Source: Halovenus rubra
GTDB lineage: Archaea; Halobacteriota; Halobacteria; Halobacteriales; Haloarculaceae
NCBI RefSeq assembly: GCF_026586665.1
Contig: NZ_JAODIY010000001.1
Location: 397,469-461,468 of the forward strand
DNA length: 64,000 nucleotides
Direction of reading: 5' to 3'
Part shown: positions 29,185 through 37,153 of the stretch, one piece after another
Layout: each line of letters begins with the position of its first letter
Position numbering within the stretch: the first letter of the stretch is position 1
Notes under the pieces: model-generated
Told to the model about the DNA's origin: nothing
Seen by the model: the letters and a program-made list of their open reading frames with translations, nothing else
Databases searched by the model: none
Translations under genes and position numbers: made by a program

Positions 29185-29961
29185 ATGGCAACGGAGCGTG
29201 CCGAGGATGTGCGTACAGAAGCGAAACCGCCCAACGATAAGTTTGTTCGACCAACTGGTAGTTGGGGCACAGAGTCGGCCTTCAGCGACGCTGAGTTCAG
29301 TGAACGCGTCGCCAACTACCACTGGCGGTTCGACGCTGATGCGTACGAAAATGTTTATGTTGTGGGCGATGTCCACGGTTGCCTTTCGGAGCTACGGACG
29401 CTCTGGGACCGGCTTGACCCGACGCATGATGAGATGGTCGTATTCGTTGGCGACCTTATTCGAAAGGGACCGGCAAGCACCGGAGTCGTTGAGTTTGTTG
29501 ATGACCAGCCAAATGCTGTGAGTGTCAGGGGCAACAATGAGGCCAAAGTCCTCAATGGCAGCGTCGACCCGGAAGCGTTCGAACCGGCTGTCGAGAGTAT
29601 CGAGTCGATGCCACTTGTCGTTAGCTGGGGTGACTCGATGGCCGTTCACGGCGGTGTCGACACCCGGCGAGACCTCTCCGATCAGACACCGACCGACCTG
29701 CTCGAATCGCGCGCGATTCCGCCTGAAAATGGGTACGACGGCCCCTTCTGGTTCGAGCAGTACGATGGCCCCGGCCGTATTTTCTTTGGGCATACGGTGG
29801 TTGAATCACCGTTTATCTCTGACGGGGCTATCGGTCTCGATACCGGTCTCGTCTACGGCGGTGAACTAACAGCCTACGACTGCAAAGCGGAGACGCTTGT
29901 CAGTGTGTCTGCTGAACGCACCTATCAAAAGCGCCCTGCCGAGAAGTTCCTCTCTTTTTGA
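29185..29961 (+). CDS. PPP-family metallophosphatase with altered GNH motif
   Basis: 258-residue phosphatase of the PPP/ApaH-like superfamily. Motif I is GDVHGC (61-66), motif II FVGDLIRKGP (87-96), and the last histidine motif is GHTVVES (about 205). In motif III the usual GNH(E/D) reads RGNNEA (115-120), so the catalytic histidine is replaced by asparagine. The enzyme may therefore be slow, use another acid, or have a binding role. The gene follows ppk1 on the same strand; ApaH-like enzymes elsewhere cleave polyphosphate or dinucleoside polyphosphates, which fits the context but is inference. Confidence 0.8.
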   Translation: MATERAEDVRTEAKPPNDKFVRPTGSWGTESAFSDAEFSERVANYHWRFDADAYENVYVVGDVHGCLSELRTLWDRLDPTHDEMVVFVGDLIRKGPASTGVVEFVDDQPNAVSVRGNNEAKVLNGSVDPEAFEPAVESIESMPLVVSWGDSMAVHGGVDTRRDLSDQTPTDLLESRAIPPENGYDGPFWFEQYDGPGRIFFGHTVVESPFISDGAIGLDTGLVYGGELTAYDCKAETLVSVSAERTYQKRPAEKFLSF

Positions 29962-30029
29962 GTAGCCAGCATCGGCCGTGTTTTGTTGTGTCGTACTGCG
30001 TATTCACAAAGATACATTGCAAACAGCGG

Positions 30030-30911
30030 CTATGTGAGATTTTGCTCCGCTCCCGCGTCGGCCTGAATAATGAGGACTCCGCTGAGAATCAGTGCCCCTC
30101 CAACGAGGAGTAGCAGCGTTGGAGACTCCTCAAGAACGAGAATACCCAGCACGACAGTCACGAGTGGTTCAGCGGTTCCGAGCACGCTCGCGTGACTCGC
30201 TTGAATCCGGTCAAGTGCGGAGATATACAGAAACATTGGGAGCGCCGTCCCGATGGTAGCGATACCGAGCACGACAAGCCATTGGTCCAGTCCACTTGGG
30301 AGGCCAAGTCGCCCTGAACCGGTGCTAAACACGAGAAACGAGAGTGCAGTACCGACCAGCGCAGTACCGGCAAAGGCGTCCGAGTCAGCCGTGGCGAGTG
30401 CAGCTCGGCTGCCGATGATGTAGCCGGCCAGGCCCAGTGCGGCCAGCACCACGAGAACAATGCCAACGAAGTCGACCGCATTGGAGCCGCCGCCGAGGAT
30501 GAGACCGACGCCACTCAGCGCAAGGAGTAACGCACCGACTTTGTATCGCGAAACTCTCTCATCGAGGAGCCATACGGCGAGCACGTAGACGTAGACAGGG
30601 TACGTATAGAAAACGAGCCCGGTGAGACCTGCCGAGAGGAACAGTAGTCCCCAAAAATAAAACCCGGTAAAAAACGCATAGAGGACGCCCAGCGCAAGTG
30701 CAACTCGGCGGTCCCACGTTCCCAACAGCTCTGCCCGGCCCGACAGTACAAGCCCAACCCAGAGAAGACCTGCACCGAGGATGAAACGGAACGTAAGCAG
30801 TGTTGTCGTTGCTAGCCCGACGTCTTCGGCAAGCTTTCCGAAAATTGCGAGTGTCCCGAAACAGGCAGCCGAGAGCAGTCCCATGACAACTCCAACGCTC
30901 CTACGGTCCAT
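30030..30911 (-). CDS. EamA/DMT-family transporter
   Basis: Integral membrane carrier of the drug/metabolite transporter superfamily. 293 residues from ATG at 30911 with about ten hydrophobic helices arranged as two EamA repeats, each beginning with a similar GLLSAACFGTLAIFGKL / LGLAGYIIGSRAAL-type helix. The second repeat ends in the usual ALDRIQASHASVLGTAEPLV segment. Substrates of the family range from amino acids to nucleotide sugars and cannot be read here. A further ATG at 30935 would add eight residues. Confidence 0.85.
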   Translation of the reverse strand: MDRRSVGVVMGLLSAACFGTLAIFGKLAEDVGLATTTLLTFRFILGAGLLWVGLVLSGRAELLGTWDRRVALALGVLYAFFTGFYFWGLLFLSAGLTGLVFYTYPVYVYVLAVWLLDERVSRYKVGALLLALSGVGLILGGGSNAVDFVGIVLVVLAALGLAGYIIGSRAALATADSDAFAGTALVGTALSFLVFSTGSGRLGLPSGLDQWLVVLGIATIGTALPMFLYISALDRIQASHASVLGTAEPLVTVVLGILVLEESPTLLLLVGGALILSGVLIIQADAGAEQNLT

Positions 30912-30986
30912 CGACGCCAGCCCCAGTCGGTTCACGGACAGAGAAACGGTTACAGGAGGCTAAACCCTTCTTTTGGAATATCTGCG

Positions 30987-31361
30987 TCATTCGACCAACT
31001 CGATGTCGTCATCGCCAGTTGGAACCGCACAGATGAATGCAGCTTCTGTATCGCTGGGGTTGTGGTACCAGTGAACTGCGCCGTCTGGGATGTGCAGCGA
31101 GTCGCCGGCACTGACGGTGTACTCGGTGTCTTCGATACCGACGACATACTCCCCGTGCAGGACGTACTGCTCGTGCTCGATTTCGTTTGTGTGTTCTGGG
31201 ACCTCGCCACCGGCTGTCAGCGTGAACCGACGAATTGCAACGTTTGGAGCGCCATGGTCCTCGTTTATCAAGACGCCTTTCGACAGTCCGTTGGCAGCCT
31301 CGACAGATTCGTACTCGATATCCTCTGCGTGACGAACAAGTGGCTCACTCTCTGAGTCCAT
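30987..31361 (-). CDS. Single-domain cupin protein
   Basis: 124-residue beta-barrel cupin. Motif 2 is complete (GDSLHIPDGAVHWYHN, about 86-101). In motif 1 (GGEVPEHTNEIEHEQYVLHG, about 51-70) the second histidine of the H-x-H pair is replaced by asparagine, but further His and Glu follow, so a metal site remains possible. Single cupins of this kind have varied roles such as small-molecule isomerisation or sugar/ligand binding. It is downstream of, and on the same strand as, the regulator at 31443-32324, 81 nt apart, so both might share a transcript. Confidence 0.8.
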   Translation of the reverse strand: MDSESEPLVRHAEDIEYESVEAANGLSKGVLINEDHGAPNVAIRRFTLTAGGEVPEHTNEIEHEQYVLHGEYVVGIEDTEYTVSAGDSLHIPDGAVHWYHNPSDTEAAFICAVPTGDDDIELVE

Positions 31362-31442
31362 GGTCGAACAAGCGTGCGGACGGAAAATAAACTATCTGGA
31401 AACAGAGGTGGTGATATCTTTCAATGCAGGTAGTCGACGGCG

Positions 31443-32324
31443 CTAGCAGTCGACGCAAACCGTCTCAGCTACCGTTAGCTCCTCGTCGATGATAACGTGA
31501 AGCTCGTCAGAACCAAGCGGGATTCTGACCGAGACCTCCCAAGGGTCTTCAGCGTTGACAGTGGTATACTCGTCGTCGACACACCAGGGAAGGGTCCAAT
31601 AACGGCGGTCCGTCAACGAGATGTCGTGGTCAGCATAGAAAGAGGTGACCGCTGCTTCGTCGAGCAATACGAGACCAACCGGCGAACACAACTCGTGGTG
31701 GCACTGCTTGCAGACGTGCTCGGCACGAACCGAAACATCGAGACAGCAGGATTCCTCGCGTGCAATTTCAGTTTCCATCCGCCCACTACAGACGGGGCAG
31801 ACGCCGTCAGCGGCCAGACAGTGCAGGTGACGGACTCGCTCGTCAAACGCCTGTGCAATCTCTTCGGGTGTCCGGTCGACCAGTCCACCGGGCGGGAACG
31901 GGTACTGGCCGTGTGCCTTGCCACAGTCGTCACAGCTAACCGAAAGTTGCTCGTCGTCGTAACTGGCATACAGCGGGCCGCCACACCGCGTACATGACCC
32001 TTGCACGTCGAAGGGGTCGACCTCGGGTTGCCGTGTGAACGTGCCTGCCCGAATGGCACGGATGACCTGTCCGCCGGCAAAACGGAGGTCGTACCCCTCG
32101 TCTGTCTTGGCGACGAACTGGTCGGTGAGCTGTTTGAGGTGGTAGTTGAACTGGGCGCTGTCGTCGAGATTGATTTCGTCGAACAGCTCCGAAAATCGGA
32201 TTGGGCGGTCCTCTGCACGCCAGAGGGCTTCAAGAATATCTAGACGGGTTTCGTTTGCGATGACCGAAAGCGCCTCCGCTGGCGGGACGTTGCTCCCGGT
32301 CGATTTGTCGGTCATAGAGCTCAT
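31443..32324 (-). CDS. Winged-helix regulator with zinc-ribbon C-terminal domain (paralog)
   Basis: 293-residue transcriptional regulator of the same architecture as the 23573 gene. The ArsR-like winged helix is at about 14-90 (VIANETRLDILEALW, QFNYHLKQLTDQFVAKTDEGYDLRFAGGQ). Zinc-ribbon cysteine pairs follow: CTRCGG and CDDCG (about 106-130), CPVCSG (about 175) and CKQC (about 204). The MSSMTDK region offers starts at 32324 or 32315. The two copies differ mainly in the ligand/zinc domain, so they probably answer different signals. Confidence 0.78.
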   Translation of the reverse strand: MSSMTDKSTGSNVPPAEALSVIANETRLDILEALWRAEDRPIRFSELFDEINLDDSAQFNYHLKQLTDQFVAKTDEGYDLRFAGGQVIRAIRAGTFTRQPEVDPFDVQGSCTRCGGPLYASYDDEQLSVSCDDCGKAHGQYPFPPGGLVDRTPEEIAQAFDERVRHLHCLAADGVCPVCSGRMETEIAREESCCLDVSVRAEHVCKQCHHELCSPVGLVLLDEAAVTSFYADHDISLTDRRYWTLPWCVDDEYTTVNAEDPWEVSVRIPLGSDELHVIIDEELTVAETVCVDC

Positions 32325-32379
32325 ACTGTTTTGTTCGTTGGAACAACACAAAAACATTCGCTGAACTGAGTTTCAGTAG

Positions 32380-32903
32380 CGTCCTGTCGTCACCGTGTTG
32401 GTGACCGAGGCGAATCGTCACGCCGTTCAGCGTGACGAACAACGCAGACAGCGCCTGCAGACTGACCGTTTCGATGCCGACGAGCAGGAGCGGCAGCGCC
32501 TGTCATAGAATAGTTCTCGTGGACTCAGATAGCGGTCAGTACAGGTCGAGACGAGGTTGGCCTCGTCACGAACGGCCGAAAAGAGACACAGCAGGCGAAA
32601 CTCGAAACGTTGGGTATCGCCGACAGCTTCGAGGTGACGGTGTACTGTGACCTGGCTGGCGGCGTCGACCCAAAACCTGCGACGGAGCCGTTCGACCGCG
32701 CACTCGCGGCACTCGCTGTGCCTCCAGCGGCGACAGCGTACGTCTGGGACGACCACAGCGCGGACGTCGTCGGTGCGCACGAGGCTGGTCTCCAGTCGGT
32801 CTGGGTCCCCCCGGACCGTCCCCACGAGAGTCATCTGACCGACCCCGACCCTGAACCGACACACCGGCTGGAATCGCTGACCGACCTGCCAACGGTTCTC
32901 TGA
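32380..32903 (+). pseudogene. Broken HAD-superfamily hydrolase gene
   Basis: Two frames carry consecutive parts of one protein. The first (open 32380-32505) reads VTEANRHAVQRDEQRRQ and on to ADEQERQRLS, the helical cap of a HAD hydrolase, then stops at 32506. The second (from 32514) reads VGLVTNGRKETQQAK, then DPKPATEPFDRALAAL and the YVWDDHSADVVGAHEAG motif, and ends at 32903. These are HAD motifs II to IV. The DxD nucleophile motif at the front is missing and a frameshift joins the two parts. It is a decayed gene, not an active enzyme. Confidence 0.7.
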
Positions 32904-32918
32904 CCGCCGCTGTCTTTT

Positions 32919-34202
32919 TTAGCTGCCGGCTATTCCGTCCCGCTGTATCGCCTCAGCAGCCTCCCGGCCGCTGTCGAGTGCGCCCTGTATCGAGGACCAC
33001 TCCGTGTACTCCCCGGCGAGGTACACCGGCCCGCTGGGCGCGTCAACGTTAGGCCACTCACGGCCAAACCCGGGGGGTTGGGCGAGTTGTGCGAACGGAA
33101 TCCGGTCCGTTCGAAGCAGTTCGAGCGCTTCGAACTGATTTTCGGGGAACCACGCACCCAGCGCAGCCTGAACCGCCTCGGCAAGCTCTTCATCGGTGGC
33201 TGACTGCTCCCCGAGGAACGTCGCACTGAGGAGATGTGTCTCGTCTGGGGCGTACTCCGGGGCGACTGCCGAAAGCACAGCAACCTGGTTCGGCCGCGCG
33301 TCGGCCACGTTAAGCAAAAGCCGGTCGCTCCCTTCAAGTCGCTGGGTCTTGGGAACCGAAAAGTACTGTGTCACACAACCATGTGCCTTCGTGGGAATCG
33401 AGTTAACTCCCGTCAGAGTGCTAGCTGTTGGCGGGTCCGTCGCGACGACTGCTGCGTCTGTCTCTATCGTTTCGAGTGGTGTTTCGACGACTGCGCCACC
33501 GCTGATTGTCCCGTCTGTCGGCTCGACTGCTTCGACTGGTGTACCGGTCTCGATTGTCGCCCCTGCATTCCGTGCTGACTCGACAAGCTGGTCGGTGATG
33601 GCTCCCATTCCGCTAGCTGGGACCGCCGCCGGGCCGGCAGTGAGCATCTTAAAGGTGTATTCGAAGACGAACGCCGAACTCGACAGCGAGCGGTCGAGGG
33701 TGATGCCACCGTAGAAGGGCGTGGCAAACCGGTCGCAAAACCGGTCTGAAAAGCCACGCTCGTCGAGGTATTCCTCGATGCTCATCTCCGTTGCCGTATC
33801 CAAATCGTTGAGAGACTTTCCAGCAAGCTCTCGACGCAAGCGTAACACTCGTAGCTTATCGCCAAGCGTCACGTCACGGTTGAACAGCGTCGACAGCAAC
33901 GCGCCGGGGTCTCGGAGTGGGTCGGCAAGCGTCGTTCGCTCACCGGGTCTGACGAGTGTCGCGCCGGGTCTGAATGCTCTTAGAGAGAGGGAATCGAGGT
34001 CGAGTTCGCGTTGTGTGGCGGGGTACGATGGAAAGAGAACCTGGAACCCGCGGTCGAGAACGAATCCGTCCTCGTGGCTGCTCCGGACGCGCCCCCCGAT
34101 TTCGCTCTCGCGTTCGAACAGCGTTACGTCAAGTCCGGCGTCGGCGAGGTGTCGTGTGGCTACCAATCCAGCAAGTCCGCCGCCGGCGACTACCACTTTC
34201 AT
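32919..34202 (-). CDS. FAD-dependent amine oxidase / phytoene-desaturase-like oxidoreductase
   Basis: 427 residues from ATG at 34202, immediately beginning with the dinucleotide-binding fold (VVVAGGGLAGLVATRHLADA, residues 3-22, then FERESEIGGR at 28-37). The end carries the second FAD motif (GPVYLAGEYTEWSSIQGALDSG, about 398-419, split as VYLAGEY and SIQGALDSG). This is the protoporphyrinogen-oxidase/carotenoid-desaturase superfamily. The substrate is not clear; a carotenoid link is possible since a carotenoid-type gene is at 37152, though 3 kb away. An ATG at 34250 would add 16 residues of no similarity. Confidence 0.85.
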   Translation of the reverse strand: MKVVVAGGGLAGLVATRHLADAGLDVTLFERESEIGGRVRSSHEDGFVLDRGFQVLFPSYPATQRELDLDSLSLRAFRPGATLVRPGERTTLADPLRDPGALLSTLFNRDVTLGDKLRVLRLRRELAGKSLNDLDTATEMSIEEYLDERGFSDRFCDRFATPFYGGITLDRSLSSSAFVFEYTFKMLTAGPAAVPASGMGAITDQLVESARNAGATIETGTPVEAVEPTDGTISGGAVVETPLETIETDAAVVATDPPTASTLTGVNSIPTKAHGCVTQYFSVPKTQRLEGSDRLLLNVADARPNQVAVLSAVAPEYAPDETHLLSATFLGEQSATDEELAEAVQAALGAWFPENQFEALELLRTDRIPFAQLAQPPGFGREWPNVDAPSGPVYLAGEYTEWSSIQGALDSGREAAEAIQRDGIAGS

Positions 34203-34337
34203 ACGGAATATCTCCGGGTCGACGTGTAAAAATGACTCCGGAAACGTCACTTACTACATCGGAGTGCATCATATAATTCTTTACTATTTTCAGATACCCA
34301 ACATTTTCTTACCCACCACTCCCTTTGAGTAGGTTGT
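34203..34337. promoter_or_regulatory. Divergent promoter region
   Basis: 135 nt between the FAD enzyme and the acyl hydrolase. The part 34266-34290 (catcatataattctttacta) is AT-rich and holds TATA-like words usable in both directions. Confidence 0.4.
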
Positions 34338-35531
34338 ATGGTAGAGATACAGTGCCCGGCGACGGCTCAGCGGGACGAACAGACACCACTCGTTGTCACC
34401 GACCTCCCGGCGGGTACGCGAACTACCCTCATCGCCCGGACTGACGGGTTCTACGGCGGTGCTAGCTCGCGACAGGTGTTCGATTCGGGGCCAGAAAGAA
34501 CGGTAGACACAGGTAGTGACATACCCATCGACGGAGACTACGAGGGAGTTGCGCCGATGGGGTGGTTGTGGTCGATGACACCAGAACGAGACGATCAGAC
34601 ATCGAGTGCGATACACGACGAGCCGGTGACAATCGAGCTCTCGGTTCAGGTTGAGGGAGAGACACACGCAACTGCGACCACGATACGACAGCCTGGTGGT
34701 GCGGGCGTTCATCTCCAGTCTATCGAGTCGTCGACGGTTGCCGGCGAGTTCGCGTATCCGTCCAGCGGCGATCCGTGTCCAGGCGTGCTTGTCCTCCACG
34801 GGTCAGATGGTAAGCCAATGACCGGTGTCGCCCGTCTGCTTGCCAGTCACGGGTTCGCGGCGCTTGCGCTTCGCTGGCTTGGCGATGGCGCACCGACCGA
34901 CGTACCCACAGATGTCCCGCTCTCATACATCGACGATGCCGCAGCCTGGCTGAAAGGTCATGAGGTCGTCGACTCCGACTCTCTCGGCATCTGGGGCATT
35001 TCCAAGGGGGGCGAACTTGCATTTGCCGCCGCCGCATACGGCGACTGGGTCGACGCAGTCGTCGCCGTCTCACCGAGCGGTCTAATCATGCCAGGTGAAA
35101 GGCCAGGAAGTGCCACGATCGCTATCGACGGCGAGTCGCTTCCCTCACTTTCAATCCCGGATGGACCACCGCCAGAAAACGGGCTGGAGATGACACACGA
35201 CTTGTTAGACGCGTCGGACAACGAGACACTCGAAGCAGCGACAATTCCGGTCGACGACACTGACGCACCGTTGCTCGTTTTGGCTGGGCGTGAGGACACG
35301 GTCTGGGATGCAGTAGCGCTGACCGACGAGACGATGGACCGTCTCGCGTCGGCAGACACCTCGTTTCCCGCCAACCGGGTCGTCTACGACGATGCCGGGC
35401 ACTCACTCCGTCCCCCGTACGTTCCGCACACTGTTGGAACCGCTGGCGGTACCACGGTCGGAAAAGCCACCGCAGCGGTCGATGCCTGGGACCGGACCTT
35501 ATCGACGCTCGGGCAGCTATCGAACCGGTGA
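34338..35531 (+). CDS. BAAT-type acyl-CoA thioester hydrolase
   Basis: 397-residue protein of the acyl-CoA thioesterase / bile-acid-CoA:amino-acid N-acyltransferase family. The N-terminal 130 residues are the beta-sandwich BAAT N-domain (TPLVVTDLPAGTRTTL, MGWLWSM). The C-terminal alpha/beta hydrolase has the nucleophile in GIWGISKGGELA (serine, about 221), an aspartate in AGREDTVWD (about 315-320) and the histidine in AGHSLRPP (about 354). The nucleophile is serine, which favours thioesterase over acyltransferase activity. Its stop overlaps a start option of the peptidase gene, so the two are probably co-transcribed. Confidence 0.8.
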   Translation: MVEIQCPATAQRDEQTPLVVTDLPAGTRTTLIARTDGFYGGASSRQVFDSGPERTVDTGSDIPIDGDYEGVAPMGWLWSMTPERDDQTSSAIHDEPVTIELSVQVEGETHATATTIRQPGGAGVHLQSIESSTVAGEFAYPSSGDPCPGVLVLHGSDGKPMTGVARLLASHGFAALALRWLGDGAPTDVPTDVPLSYIDDAAAWLKGHEVVDSDSLGIWGISKGGELAFAAAAYGDWVDAVVAVSPSGLIMPGERPGSATIAIDGESLPSLSIPDGPPPENGLEMTHDLLDASDNETLEAATIPVDDTDAPLLVLAGREDTVWDAVALTDETMDRLASADTSFPANRVVYDDAGHSLRPPYVPHTVGTAGGTTVGKATAAVDAWDRTLSTLGQLSNR

Positions 35532-35626
35532 CCTCCATCCGGTGCCGGCACTCTGGCAGAATATCGAGAGAGAAATCACACCGCGGGATGGGACAGGCTC
35601 TTGTGAGGGCTCGCCTAACCGCGAGT

Positions 35627-36961
35627 ATGAGAAAGCTCCCCAATAGCGTCGTCGGGGATGCACAGACCAGCGACTTCGGCTGGCAAGTGCTTACTGACCT
35701 CGTCGACGTCGGGAATCGGATGGCCGGACAGGCGGGCGAGGCCGACGGTGCGGCTGTCGTCCGCGACGCGTTTGAACGGGCCGGGCTCCGCAAGCCAACC
35801 ATCGAGCGCTTCGACATCCCCGGCTGGTGGCGTGAGGAGGCGACGCTCACGGTCGAAACGCCGCACGAACGCGTACACGACAATACACATGAGGTCATCT
35901 CGTTGCCCGGCTCGCCGTCCGGGAGCGTCACCGCCGATGTCGTCGATGTCGGCCCGGGCGGGTACGACGACTTCGAGGCCGCAGATATCGACGGCGCGGT
36001 CGTCATGGCCTCAAGCGAGACACCGGAATCGGCCGACCGCTGGATTCACCGAATGGAGAAGTATTCAAACGCCGCCACCGAGGGCGCGGCCGGCTTCATC
36101 TTCCGGAATCACATCGATGGCTCGCTCCCGCCGACCGGTGAGGTGGGATACGGCAACCGTCCCGGCCCGATTCCGGCTGTCGGTGTCAGCAGTGAAGTCG
36201 GAACACGTCTTGCTCGCTACGCTGTAGACGGGGCGACAGTCAGTATCGACTCACAGTGCCGGAACGAGCCCTCGACCTCACGCAACGTCGAGGCACGCCT
36301 CGGTCCCGAAGATGGTGAGGAGGTGTTGGTTACAGCCCACGTCGACGCTCACGATATCAGTGACGGCGCGCTCGACAATGGAACCGGCTCCGCGCTTGTC
36401 GCGGAGATTGGCCGCCTGCTGACAGCAGTCGAGGGCGAACTTGATCATCCCGTTCGGTTTATCACCTTTGGCTCCGAGGAAATTGGCCTTCGCGGGGCGT
36501 ATCACTGGTCGGAGAGTCACGATCTGGACAACGTGAAATGTGTCGTGAACATTGACGGCGCAGGCTCTTCGCGGAACCTCTGGGTTGGAACCAACGGCTT
36601 TGAGACATTAGCGTCAGTCTTCGAATCTGTGACCGACGAGTTCAACGCGCCACTCTCGACGCGGTCGGGCATTTCGCCCCACGGTGACCAGTGGGCATTC
36701 GTTCAGGAGGGGATTCCTGCAGTGATGGCCGGCAGTACCTCCGACTCTACAGGCCGGGGCTGGGGGCATACCCACGCCGACACGATAGACAAACTCGACA
36801 GCCGGGACCTGCGTGACCTCGCTGTTTTACTTGCTGAAGCCGTTGCCCGACTCGCCGACAACGAGGTTTCTGTCGCGACAAAGTCCCGTACGACGATTCG
36901 GGAACACATCGATGACGGCTATGTCCAAGAACTCAAAACCGGTGGCCGATGGCCGTACTGA
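35627..36961 (+). CDS. M28-family zinc aminopeptidase
   Basis: 444-residue peptidase from ATG at 35627. A PA-type insert (about 80-190) precedes the catalytic domain. Zinc ligands are visible: HVDAHDISDGALDNGTG (about 239-255), the EE pair in GSEEIGLRG (about 282-290), D in NIDGAG (about 308) and H in GHTHADT (about 382). No signal peptide is present, so it should act inside the cell. The frame is open back to the previous gene's end (start option at 35528), but that extension has no similarity. Substrates of M28 aminopeptidases are broad. Confidence 0.88.
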   Translation: MRKLPNSVVGDAQTSDFGWQVLTDLVDVGNRMAGQAGEADGAAVVRDAFERAGLRKPTIERFDIPGWWREEATLTVETPHERVHDNTHEVISLPGSPSGSVTADVVDVGPGGYDDFEAADIDGAVVMASSETPESADRWIHRMEKYSNAATEGAAGFIFRNHIDGSLPPTGEVGYGNRPGPIPAVGVSSEVGTRLARYAVDGATVSIDSQCRNEPSTSRNVEARLGPEDGEEVLVTAHVDAHDISDGALDNGTGSALVAEIGRLLTAVEGELDHPVRFITFGSEEIGLRGAYHWSESHDLDNVKCVVNIDGAGSSRNLWVGTNGFETLASVFESVTDEFNAPLSTRSGISPHGDQWAFVQEGIPAVMAGSTSDSTGRGWGHTHADTIDKLDSRDLRDLAVLLAEAVARLADNEVSVATKSRTTIREHIDDGYVQELKTGGRWPY

Positions 36962-36972
36962 CACAACAACGC

Positions 36973-36990
36973 TGAGTGGTTGTCAAACCA
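36973..36990. terminator. Perfect small stem-loop after the peptidase gene
   Basis: The arms agtggtt and aaccact pair over seven bases around a four-base loop, 12 nt past the stop codon of the M28 gene, followed by gttgtcttg. It may end the BAAT-peptidase transcript, although haloarchaeal termination usually relies on T-tracts. Confidence 0.4.
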
Positions 36991-37094
36991 CTGTTGTCTT
37001 GCTAGCATCACGAACGAGGCGTTCTTGTCTGCCGATGCCGACATACAACACCGCGTCTGCACGGCAGCGCTTCGAAATCTGTTGTCGTCTCTCG

Positions 37095-37153
37095 ATATAC
37101 TAGCCCAGTATACACGGACAAACTTATTCGGGTACTGTTCTATGCTAGTATAT
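37095..37153. promoter_or_regulatory. 9-bp inverted repeat reaching into the start codon of the UbiA fusion gene
   Basis: atatactag (37095-37103) and ctagtatat (37145-37153) are perfect reverse complements, 41 nt apart; the right arm overlaps the ATG at 37152. A small palindrome gtatac (37108-37113) lies between. A dimeric repressor bound here could block initiation, or the transcript could fold over its own start. A TATA-like cttattc lies at about 37122. Confidence 0.5.
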
